Of a stretch of 64,000 nucleotides of DNA, positions 39,314-51,139 are shown in pieces. The stretch is from Azophilus sp026709365 (GTDB lineage Bacteria > Pseudomonadota > Gammaproteobacteria > Pseudomonadales > Azotimanducaceae), in assembly GCA_965200175.1 (NCBI GenBank), contig OZ241345.1, forward strand, positions 558,001 to 622,000, written 5' to 3'. The position numbers and the translations under genes were made by a program. The notes under the pieces were generated by a model. The model saw only the letters and a list, made by a program, of their open reading frames with translations, was not told where the DNA came from and ran no database searches. Each line of letters begins with the position of its first letter. The stretch's first letter is position 1.

Positions 39314-40174
39314 ATGGCTGCCGGACGATTCGCGCCCTCGCCCACCGGACCTTTGCACATCGGCTCACTTTACACCGCGCTGGCCAGCTTCCTTGACGCC
39401 CGCGCCGAAGGCCTCACTTGGCGGCTCCGGTTCGACGACATCGACGCGCCGCGCAACCAACCCGGCGCGGAGTCCCGCATCCTGCGCAGCCTGGAGGCGC
39501 ACGGCCTGCATTGGGATGGCCCGGTGGAGCGGCAGAGCGAACGCTTGGACCTTTACCAAGCAGCCCTGGAGAAGCTGCAGCGCCGGGCCAAGCTCTTCCA
39601 CTGCACCTGCTCGCGCAAGGCCTTGGCCGGCTCCCCCATCTACCCCGGCCATTGCCGAGGCCAGATCGCGCCCGTTCCGAATGCGGCGATTCGGGTTCGG
39701 GTCGATGACGCGGCGGTGGAATTCATCGATCTCGTCCAAGGCCGTCAACATGCGCGGCTCGGCGCAACGGTCGGCGACTTCATCATCAAGCGCCGCGACG
39801 GCCCCTTCGCCTATCAGTTGGCAACCGCAGTGGACGATGGCAACCCCAACATCGTCCGGGTGCTGCGCGGGCGCGACCTACTGGCCAACACCCCCCGCCA
39901 ATTGCACGTCATGGCGCTGCTTGGCCTGCCCGCGCCAGCTTATGCCCACATTCCCGTGCTGTTGAATCCGGCTGGTCAAAAGTGGTCCAAGCAAACGGGG
40001 GCACCCGCCGTCAACGACCACAAGCACCTGGCCAACATCCGCGCCTGCCTGATGCTGCTCGGCCTGCAGCCACCTGACCTCGATCTGGACACCCTGATCG
40101 AATGGGCGAGCGCCCACTGGAGCCTGGACCGGATCGGCAAGCGGAACCAAGCATTCGATCCTTCGCTGAGCTAG
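39314..40174 (+). CDS. gluQ: Glutamyl-Q tRNA(Asp) synthetase
   Basis: 286 residues, a GluRS catalytic core without the anticodon-binding domain. It puts glutamate on queuosine of tRNA-Asp. The N-terminus reads RFAPSPTGPLHIGSLYTALA (HIGH-type site HIGS). Zinc ligands are CTCSRKAL and YPGHC, DIDAPRNQPG is the substrate loop, and the KMSKS equivalent is KWSKQTGAP. Linkage to dksA is typical. Confidence 0.96.
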   Translation: MAAGRFAPSPTGPLHIGSLYTALASFLDARAEGLTWRLRFDDIDAPRNQPGAESRILRSLEAHGLHWDGPVERQSERLDLYQAALEKLQRRAKLFHCTCSRKALAGSPIYPGHCRGQIAPVPNAAIRVRVDDAAVEFIDLVQGRQHARLGATVGDFIIKRRDGPFAYQLATAVDDGNPNIVRVLRGRDLLANTPRQLHVMALLGLPAPAYAHIPVLLNPAGQKWSKQTGAPAVNDHKHLANIRACLMLLGLQPPDLDLDTLIEWASAHWSLDRIGKRNQAFDPSLS

Positions 40175-40203
40175 GAAAACCCGTCTTTGCTACCATCACG
40201 TTC

Positions 40204-41526
40204 ATGGCCTTCATGCCCCATCTCCTGTTGGCACATGACGATCTGGACCAGCGCGCGACGCTGGGCGTCATCCTTGAGAGGGGCGGCTATCAGGTAACGG
40301 CCAGCAACGTCCGGGAGGTGCCGGACGAGGGAGGCCTGGGCGACTTCGACGCCGTGCTCGCCAGCCCCCAGGCCGTCAGGCGCCGCAACCTGTCCCGTCG
40401 CTGCGGGAACCGTCCGCTAATCGTCCTGGCTGAGGGCGGCGATGTCCGCCAAGCCGTCGAGGCCATCAAGCAGGGTGCGGCAGACTACCTCGCCCTGCCG
40501 GTCGAAGCCGGCGAACTGCTCAGCGCCGTCGGCAGCGCGCTGGCAGCCCTATCCGGCCAGAGCGAAGATCAGCGCCGCCCGCCCTTCGCGGTCATCGGCT
40601 CCAGTAGCGCGATGGTTGAGCTGCGCGAGCGCATCGCGCAAATCTCCCCGACCGACTCGGCGGTGCTGATCGAAGGCGAGTCCGGCACCGGCAAGGACTT
40701 CCTCGCCCATGCCATTCACGCCGCCAGCCTGCGCAATCAGGCGCCATTCATCACGGTCAACTGCGCCGCCATTCCCGACGCCATGATCGAGGCCGAACTC
40801 TTCGGCCAGCGGTTCTCGCCAGCCACCGCCCGCACCGGTCTGGCGGATGCCGCCAGCGGCGGAACCCTCTACCTTGACGAGGTGGGCGAACTGCCCCTTG
40901 AGGTTCAGGCCCGGCTGTTGACCCTGCTGGACCAGTCCCTAGCTGAGAATCGCGCCACCGGATCCTCGCCCCCCCGCATCATCGCCACCTCGCATCGCAA
41001 CCTGCGGCAACTCGCGGAGCGCGGCTACTTCCACGAGCTGCTGTCGCGACGCCTGAACGAAACCCGCCTGCAGCTCCCGGCGCTGCGCGACCGGCAGCGC
41101 GACGCCATCGAGCTGGCCCACCATCTGCTTGGCCGCTTTTGCCGCAAGCTCGGCAAACCCCTGCTGCGGATATCGGAAGACGCCATGCACGCCATCGGGG
41201 CCTACCACTGGCCCGGCAACGTGCGGGAACTGAGCAACCTGATCGAACGCGCGACGATTCTCTGCGATGGCGAGGAGATCGACGCCACGATGCTGGCCAT
41301 CGACCGAGACGCATCAAGGGTTGGCGACCTGTCCGCCGCCGAAGGGGGCGGCCCGGTCTCCCTTGAGGACTACTTCATCGCCTACGTCACCCAACACCAA
41401 GACCAGCTCACCGAGACCGAACTCGCCGAGCGGCTCGGCATAAGCCGCAAGAGCTTATGGGAGCGGCGCCAGCGGCTGAGCATGCCGCGCACCAAGACCC
41501 GCAAGCGCGGACCAAGGCGTTCCTGA
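40204..41526 (+). CDS. Degenerate CbrB-like AAA+ regulator (NtrC family relic)
   Basis: 440 residues with receiver (1-120), AAA+ (about 130-360) and Fis-type HTH (TETELAERLGISRKSLWERR). It sits between gluQ and pcnB, where Pseudomonas has cbrA-cbrB; no histidine kinase gene is present here. The receiver has lost the phospho-acceptor (FDAVLASPQAV instead of a D at the fourth strand-turn), the Thr (IVLAEGG) and the Lys (YLALPV). In the AAA+ domain Walker A (GESGTGKD) and Walker B (LYLDEVGELP) remain, but the sigma54-contact GAFTGA loop is replaced by a shortened ELFGQRFSPATARTG, and the first arginine finger is His (YFHELLSRRLN). It may still bind DNA and ATP but should not work as a phosphorylation-dependent sigma54 activator. 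Confidence 0.88.
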   Translation: MAFMPHLLLAHDDLDQRATLGVILERGGYQVTASNVREVPDEGGLGDFDAVLASPQAVRRRNLSRRCGNRPLIVLAEGGDVRQAVEAIKQGAADYLALPVEAGELLSAVGSALAALSGQSEDQRRPPFAVIGSSSAMVELRERIAQISPTDSAVLIEGESGTGKDFLAHAIHAASLRNQAPFITVNCAAIPDAMIEAELFGQRFSPATARTGLADAASGGTLYLDEVGELPLEVQARLLTLLDQSLAENRATGSSPPRIIATSHRNLRQLAERGYFHELLSRRLNETRLQLPALRDRQRDAIELAHHLLGRFCRKLGKPLLRISEDAMHAIGAYHWPGNVRELSNLIERATILCDGEEIDATMLAIDRDASRVGDLSAAEGGGPVSLEDYFIAYVTQHQDQLTETELAERLGISRKSLWERRQRLSMPRTKTRKRGPRRS

Positions 41527-41583
41527 GGCCCCGTGCTATCATGAAACCCCTCCGAGTTCGAACCGGCAAGCAAAATACACCCT

Positions 41584-42891
41584 TTGGAAACGGAACCCCT
41601 CGCTGCGGCAAAGCTCGACGCCAAGCCGCTCAACGTCTCCCGCAAGCAGGTTGACGCCAATGCCGTTGACGTCGTAGCCAAGCTCAAGGGCGCGGGTTTT
41701 CAAGCATGGCTGGTCGGCGGATGCGTCCGCGATCTTCTGCTCGGCGCGCGCCCGAAGGACTTCGACGTGGCGACCAACGCCACGCCCGAACAGGTGCGCG
41801 GGCTGTTCCGGCGCTCACGCCTGGTCGGGCGGCGATTCAAGATCACCCATGTTCGCTACGGGCGGGACGTCATTGAGGTCTCCACCTTCCGCAAGGCGCC
41901 GTCCGGCGACCTGCGGATCAACGGCAACGCCAAGGCCAACGGACTGATCCTGCGCGACAACGCCTACGGCACCCTGCGCGAGGACGCCTTTCGCCGCGAC
42001 TTCACCGTCAACGCGCTCTACTACGACCCCCATGAGGAACAGATACTGGACTATGTGGGCGGCCTTGACGACATCAAGCGGCAGCGCCTGCGATTCATCG
42101 GCGATGCCCGGCAAAGGCTGCGCGAGGATCCCGTGCGCCTGCTTCGGGCCATCCGCTTTCAGGCCAAGCTCGGCTTCGGCCTCGATGCCGCGTGGGCGGA
42201 CAGCCGCATGGCCGAGCGCCTGCGCGAAATCCCCGCAGCGCGCTTGTTTGACGAGTTCACCAAGATGTTTCTCAGCGGCTACGCGGCCAAGGCCTGGCAC
42301 CTGCTGGAGGGCACGCCCATTCCCGGCGTCCTTTTTCCGGCGGTGCCCAAGGGCAATCGCCTAGTCCAGCTGGCGATGGAAAACACCGACCGCCGGATCG
42401 CCAACGGGCGGCCCGTGACGCCGGGATTCCTGCTCGCCGTGCTGCTGTGGGAGGATTTCCGGGCCAGGGCCCAGGCGCTGCGCTCCCAGCATGGCGCCGC
42501 CAATGGCGAAGATGCCGCAGTCCTCGCCGCCCAGTCCGCGTTGGCGGACCAACGGCGCATCATCGCCATGCCGCGCCGTCACTCGCATTTCATTCAGGAT
42601 GTGTGGCACCTGCAGCGCCATCTGCGCAGCCCGCGGCCCAAGCGGGTGCCGAAGCTGCTGCGGGAGACCAGGTTTCGCGCCGCCTACGACTTTCTGGTGC
42701 TGTGCGCCGATGCCGGCTTGGTCGAACCCGCCATCGGCCAGTGGTGGACCGACATCCAAACGGCAAGCGATGAGGGACGCGACGCCATGATCAACGACCT
42801 GAATCCCGCGGCACGGCACAGGGGCGGGCGCGGCGGGAGCCGCCAGGGCGGGAACCGCCAAGACGGGCGCGGCAAGTCCCGGCAGCGGTGA
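41584..42891 (+). CDS. pcnB: Poly(A) polymerase I
   Basis: 435 residues. It adds poly(A) tails that mark RNA for decay by PNPase and RNase E. The nucleotidyltransferase head has AWLVGGCVRDLLLG and DFDVATNATPEQV, then RRDFTVNALYYD and RLREDPVRLLRAIRFQAKLG. The tail is rich in Arg, Gly and Gln (RGGRGGSRQGGNRQ), as in the family. The predicted start is TTG at 41584. The stop overlaps the GTG of the next gene (GTGA). In related genomes folK follows; here it is absent. Confidence 0.96.
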   Translation: METEPLAAAKLDAKPLNVSRKQVDANAVDVVAKLKGAGFQAWLVGGCVRDLLLGARPKDFDVATNATPEQVRGLFRRSRLVGRRFKITHVRYGRDVIEVSTFRKAPSGDLRINGNAKANGLILRDNAYGTLREDAFRRDFTVNALYYDPHEEQILDYVGGLDDIKRQRLRFIGDARQRLREDPVRLLRAIRFQAKLGFGLDAAWADSRMAERLREIPAARLFDEFTKMFLSGYAAKAWHLLEGTPIPGVLFPAVPKGNRLVQLAMENTDRRIANGRPVTPGFLLAVLLWEDFRARAQALRSQHGAANGEDAAVLAAQSALADQRRIIAMPRRHSHFIQDVWHLQRHLRSPRPKRVPKLLRETRFRAAYDFLVLCADAGLVEPAIGQWWTDIQTASDEGRDAMINDLNPAARHRGGRGGSRQGGNRQDGRGKSRQR

Positions 42892-43568
42892 GGGCGCAAT
42901 CGAACAGGACGCTGGCGGATAACTTTGAATGGCCCCGCCACCTGGTGGTCGAGGGGCCGATCGGCGTCGGCAAGACCACCCTGGCGCACCGGCTTGCGGA
43001 AGCCTTGGGCCACTCCCTGCTGCTTGAGCCGGTTCTGGAGAATCCGTTTCTCGACCGCTTCTACCTGTCCAAGGGCGCGAACGCCTTCCAGACCCAACTG
43101 TTTTTTTTGCTCACCCGCGCACAAGTCATCGCCGAGGCGCCTGGGGACGACCTTCTCGATTCGCGTCTGGTCGCCGACTTCCTGATGGAAAAGGACCGCC
43201 TGTTCGCCCAGCTCACCCTTGATGAGAATGAGTTCAGCCTCTACGACAGGATCCACACGGCGCTGAGTCCCGACCCGCAGCGCCCGGATCTAGTGATCTA
43301 CCTGCAAGCGCCGGTCAGCGTCCTTCAGCAGCGCATTCGCCGCCGGGGAATCGGCTTCGAGCAGGCTATCGAAGCCAGTTACCTGGAGCAAGTGGCCCTG
43401 TCCTACACCCGTCTTTTCCATACCTACGACCAAGCGCCGCTGCTGGTGGTGAATGCCGCCGAAATCGACTTCGCCAACAATCCCGCGCACCTGCGGGCGC
43501 TGCTTGAGCACATCAAGCGCATGGAGGGCGGACGCAGCTACTTCAATCCAAACCCGACTTTGATCTAG
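42888..43568 (+). CDS. Deoxynucleoside kinase (deoxyadenosine/deoxyguanosine kinase type)
   Basis: 226 residues. The P-loop is VVEGPIGVGKTTLAHRL. The dNK substrate region is LLLEPVLENPFLDRFY, with the lid RIRRRGIGFEQ and an aromatic motif LFFLLTRAQ. The enzyme phosphorylates salvaged deoxynucleosides; which base it prefers cannot be told from sequence. GTG start overlaps pcnB by four bases. In several gammaproteobacteria this gene lies between folK and panB; both are missing from this slot. Confidence 0.92.
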   Translation: MRAQSNRTLADNFEWPRHLVVEGPIGVGKTTLAHRLAEALGHSLLLEPVLENPFLDRFYLSKGANAFQTQLFFLLTRAQVIAEAPGDDLLDSRLVADFLMEKDRLFAQLTLDENEFSLYDRIHTALSPDPQRPDLVIYLQAPVSVLQQRIRRRGIGFEQAIEASYLEQVALSYTRLFHTYDQAPLLVVNAAEIDFANNPAHLRALLEHIKRMEGGRSYFNPNPTLI

Positions 43569-43611
43569 TGGATAGGGCACTCGGGTTGGCAGTGAGCGCG
43601 GTTTGGCAGGC

Positions 43612-45263
43612 ATGACCGACAGCACCGCCCCAAGTTCGGCGGCAGCGGACTTGATGGCCTGGGGCCGCTTGGCCGGGCTGGCCAATCAAGCGCCGCGGAC
43701 CCAGCTGGCCACCCTGCTGCGGGACGGCCCCCGTTGCCGCGCCCTGCGTTGCGCGGCCGCCGGCGCTCTGTTCGACTTCTCGCGGCAGCCGGTTGACGTC
43801 GAAATTCTGCAAGCGCTTTTGCAGTTGGCTGGGGAGCGCCAATGGGAGGCACGGCGCGAAGCCCTGTTCGCGGGCGAGCCGGTCAACACCACCGAAGGCG
43901 TGCCCGCCCTGCACACGGCCTTGCGGGCGCCCGCCGCGGAACAGCCCGAAGCCGCCGCGCAAGCGGTCCCGGTCACCCGCCAACGGCTCATGGCGTTCGC
44001 CGAGTCGGTCCGCGATGGTCGGCGCACGGGACTCTCGGGCCGGGCATTTCAGCGGGTGGTCCACATCGGCATCGGCGGCTCCCAGCTCGGCCCGGAATTG
44101 GCCATCGAAGCGCTGCGGAACGCGGACTGCCCCCTGACCTTCCGCTTCGTCGCCAACATTGACGGCCACGCCATCGCCGACGCTTTGGCCGGCACGGACC
44201 CGGAAACCACGCTGTTCATCGTCGTCTCCAAGTCCTTCACCACCTTGGAGACCCTGGCCAACGCGGCCACGGCCCGCAACTGGCTGCTGGAGCGCACCAA
44301 CCGCCGCGAGGCGGTGGCCACCCAGTTCGTCGCCGTCACCGCCCGGCCGGAGGCCGCCACGGCCTGGGGCTTGCGGTCGGAGAACATCTTCCCGATGTGG
44401 GACTGGGTGGGGGGACGGTTCTCGCTGTGGTCGGCGGTCGGCGTGCCGGTCGCCATCGGCATCGGCAAAGCCGGCTTCGAGGCGCTGCTCGACGGCGCCC
44501 ACGCCATGGACCGCCACTTCCGAGAAGCGCCAGCGGAGGCCAACGCGCCCCTGTTGGCGGCGCTGATCGACATCTGGAACATCAACTTTCTCGGCGTCGC
44601 CAATCACGCGGTGCTGCCCTACGACCATCGCCTTCGGCAACTCCCCGCTTATCTGCAGCAGCTCAAGACCGAGAGCAACGGCAAAAGCACGCGCCGCGAC
44701 GGCTCCGCCACCGGCGTCCATACCGCCCCCGTCATCTGGGGCGGGGAAGGCACCACGGGACAGCACGCCTTCCATCAGATGCTGCACCAAGGCACCCGCG
44801 CCTTCAGCGCCGACTTCATCCTCACCGCAGCGGACGGCCACCAGCCGCCGCGCCCGGAGTTGGCCGACCACCACCGCTGGCTGCTCGCCAACGGCCTTGG
44901 CCAAGGCCAGGCGATGGCCCTCGGCTGGCCGGACGAGGATGCGCATCGCGCCGCGCCGGGCAACCACGGCACCAACACCATTGTGCTCGACCGCTTGGAC
45001 GCCAAGCGCCTCGGCGCCCTGCTCGCCTTCTACGAGCACCGGGTGTTTTGCCAAGGCTTGATTTGGGACATCAACTCCTTCGACCAGTGGGGCGTGGAAT
45101 TCGGCAAGCAACTGGCCAGGACCCTGTTCGACCAACTCGGGCGCAAGGGCGCGCCTGCCGACGCGGCGCTTGGCTTGGACGCAGCCACCCAAGCCCTGGT
45201 TGCGCATCTGCGGGAGATCAACGCGTCGGCGGCAGCACAGACAACGGCAAAAGGAGAACGGCG

Positions 45264-45267
<4 letters not shown>
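43612..45267 (+). CDS. pgi: Glucose-6-phosphate isomerase
   Basis: 551 residues from ATG at 43612 (an in-frame TTG lies nine bases upstream). It interconverts glucose-6-P and fructose-6-P. Signatures: HIGIGGSQLGPELAIEAL, VSKSFTTLETL, GRFSLWSAVGVPVAIGIG (PGI motif 1), KTESNGKS, GGEGTTGQHAFHQMLHQG and GLIWDINSFDQWGVEFGKQL (motif 2). The stop overlaps the acs start (ATGA). As I recall, in Pseudomonas panC and panD precede pgi, but they are absent here. Confidence 0.97.
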
Positions 45268-47198
<1,931 letters not shown>

Positions 47199-47213
47199 AC
47201 CAAACCTGCCCCG

Positions 47214-49313
<2,100 letters not shown>

Positions 49314-49319
49314 AATGTT

Positions 49320-49325
49320 CTCCTT
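49320..49325 (-). promoter_or_regulatory. Ribosome binding site fixing the TTG start of pnp
   Basis: AAGGAG on the minus strand, six bases before TTG at 49313. The encoded protein aligns with PNPase homologues from this codon. Confidence 0.7.
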
Positions 49326-49329
49326 CCAA

Positions 49330-49387
49330 TGCTCTCTTTGCTGTTGCTGTTGCTATTACTGTCGCTGCTGTTGCTGTCCGCTGTTGC
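49330..49387 (-). repeat. CAG/CAA simple-sequence spacer between rpsO and pnp
   Basis: On the minus strand the sequence is built of CAA, CAG and nearby variants (CAACAGCAGCGACAG, TAGCAACAGCAACAGCAAAG). It covers most of the 83-base spacer, has no self-complementary stem and would be single-stranded RNA. Confidence 0.6.
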
Positions 49388-49396
49388 CATCCCAGC

Positions 49397-49666
49397 CTAG
49401 CGCCTGAGTTGCAGGCGCTTGATCAGCGTTTGGTAACGCGATCGATCCTTGTCCTTCAGGTAGTCGAGCAGCTTGCGCCGCTGGTTCACCATGCGAATCA
49501 GGCCCCGGCGCGAGTGGTGGTCCTTCTTGTGCGCCCGGAAATGCTCCTGCAACGTGTTGATGTTGGTGGTCAGCAAAGCCACCTGAACCTCAGGTGACCC
49601 CGTATCGCCCTGCTGGGTTTGATACGCCTTGATGACCTCCGCCTTGGTTTCGGCAGTCAACGCCAT
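49397..49666 (-). CDS. rpsO: 30S ribosomal protein S15
   Basis: 89 residues from ATG at 49666 with AGGAGA upstream; the longer frame has no homology. It binds the central domain of 16S rRNA. Conserved S15 features: GDTGSPEVQVALLTTNINTL, HFRAHKKDHHSRRGL and LLDYLKDKDRSRYQTLIKRL. It lies between truB (137 bases upstream) and pnp, the standard order. Confidence 0.98.
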   Translation of the reverse strand: MALTAETKAEVIKAYQTQQGDTGSPEVQVALLTTNINTLQEHFRAHKKDHHSRRGLIRMVNQRRKLLDYLKDKDRSRYQTLIKRLQLRR

Positions 49667-49803
49667 GTCAGTTCTCCTAATATGCTCAAGTTGAATCAAT
49701 CAAGGCCCGCCGCGCATATTTGCAGCCAAGCCTTGCGTTTCGCGCCTCCCGTCACAGGGCCGGCGCCAAATTCCTTAAGGGATCGAACCTTCGCTGCGCC
49801 CCG

Positions 49804-50742
49804 TCAAGTCTGGCCCACCAGCCGACGCGGCGCGATGCGCCCATCCTCAAGCACCTCGCCGACGCCGAGAAAACGGGAGCCCAGCCCTTCATGCTCCGGG
49901 CCTTCGCCAGCCTCCGACAGCCGCACCCAGCCGCTGGTGGGAGCCTGCGGCACCATGACCGGCTGTCCGTTGCGCAGATGGTAGGCAGCGGCAGGCGGCA
50001 AGCGAACGTCCGGCCAGTGCCGCAACGTGCTCGACACCGGCAGCAGGAGCGGATCCAAGGCGGCGCGCGCGCGGGCCTGCTCCAAGTCGTCAAAAGTGAT
50101 CAGGTCCCCTTCCCCGTAGGGACCGGCCTGCAGGCGGCGCAACGCCGACACATGGGCGCCGCAGCCAAGCCGCTCGCCCAGCTCCTCGGCAATGCAGCGC
50201 ACGTAGGTGCCTTTGCTGCAGTGAATTTCCAACTCCACTTCATCGCCCTCGAAGGCGGTCATTTCGTTGGAGTAGATGGTGGCGTCGCGGGCCTCGCGCT
50301 CCACTTCGATGCCTTGGCGCGCCAGCTTGTAAAGCGGCTGCCCCTTGTGCTTGATGGCGGAGAACATCGAAGGCACCTGTTTGATGGGGCCGCGAAAATG
50401 GGTCAAGGCGCGCTCCACGTCCGCACCGCGCACGGCGGCCGCCGACCTTGAGCAGACCACCTTGCCGTCGGCATCGCCGGTGTCGGTGGCAACGCCGAGC
50501 TTGATGCGCGACCGGTATCGCTTGTCGGAGTCGAGCAGGTAGCGGGAGAATTTGGTCGCCTGCCCGAAACACAACGGCAAAACCCCCGTGGCCAGCGGAT
50601 CCAAGCTGCCGGTATGGCCCACCTTGCGCGCGCCGAACAGGCGCTTGGACTTCTGCACCGCGTCGTTGGAACTCATGGCGGCGGGCTTGTCGAGCACCAG
50701 CACCCCATCGACGTCACGCCCCCGCCGGCCACGCCTAGACAT
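49804..50742 (-). CDS. truB: tRNA pseudouridine(55) synthase
   Basis: 312 residues. It makes pseudouridine 55 in the T-loop of tRNAs. The N-terminal region GVLVLDKPAAMSSNDAVQ and the catalytic Asp in GHTGSLDPLATGVLPLC are intact, as are KRYRSRIKLGVATDTGDADG and CSKGTYVRCIAEELG. A C-terminal PUA-like part is present. It overlaps rbfA by eight bases. Confidence 0.97.
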   Translation of the reverse strand: MSRRGRRGRDVDGVLVLDKPAAMSSNDAVQKSKRLFGARKVGHTGSLDPLATGVLPLCFGQATKFSRYLLDSDKRYRSRIKLGVATDTGDADGKVVCSRSAAAVRGADVERALTHFRGPIKQVPSMFSAIKHKGQPLYKLARQGIEVEREARDATIYSNEMTAFEGDEVELEIHCSKGTYVRCIAEELGERLGCGAHVSALRRLQAGPYGEGDLITFDDLEQARARAALDPLLLPVSSTLRHWPDVRLPPAAAYHLRNGQPVMVPQAPTSGWVRLSEAGEGPEHEGLGSRFLGVGEVLEDGRIAPRRLVGQT

Positions 50743-51139
50743 GGCCGGCGCCGGTCTGGCCGACGGCGACGGCCCGGTCGATCAACCGCTCCAGCCGGCG
50801 GCCACGCTCCACGGACTCATCGTAGTGAAAGCGGGGCTTGGGGGTGGTGCGCATGCGGTGACGCTTGGCGAGCTTGGAGCGGAAGTAGCCCGAGGCGCGG
50901 TTCAGGACCGCCACCAGCGCCTCCTGGTCCGCCAACGACCCCGACGGCATGGCGGACACATAGACGTCCGCAAAACCGAGATCCCGGCTGACGCGCACAT
51001 CGTTCACGCTGACCATGCCAATGCGCGGATCCCGCATCTCGAACTGAATGACTCGGGCGATTTCCGCGCGCGCGAAATCGGCCATGCGCAGATGGAGTCC
51101 GGCTTCCGCCACGTGCCGCTCGCCAGCCTGCGCCCTCAA
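50735..51139 (-). CDS. rbfA: 30S ribosome-binding factor RbfA
   Basis: 134 residues. It is a late 30S assembly factor acting on the 16S 5' region. KH-like fold: ARAEIARVIQFEMRDPRIGM, VNDVRVSRDLGFADVYVS and LAKRHRMRTTPKPRFHYDES. The start TTG overlaps the infB stop (TTGA). The stop lies inside truB, so infB-rbfA-truB are translationally chained. Confidence 0.95.
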   Translation of the reverse strand: MRAQAGERHVAEAGLHLRMADFARAEIARVIQFEMRDPRIGMVSVNDVRVSRDLGFADVYVSAMPSGSLADQEALVAVLNRASGYFRSKLAKRHRMRTTPKPRFHYDESVERGRRLERLIDRAVAVGQTGAGHV

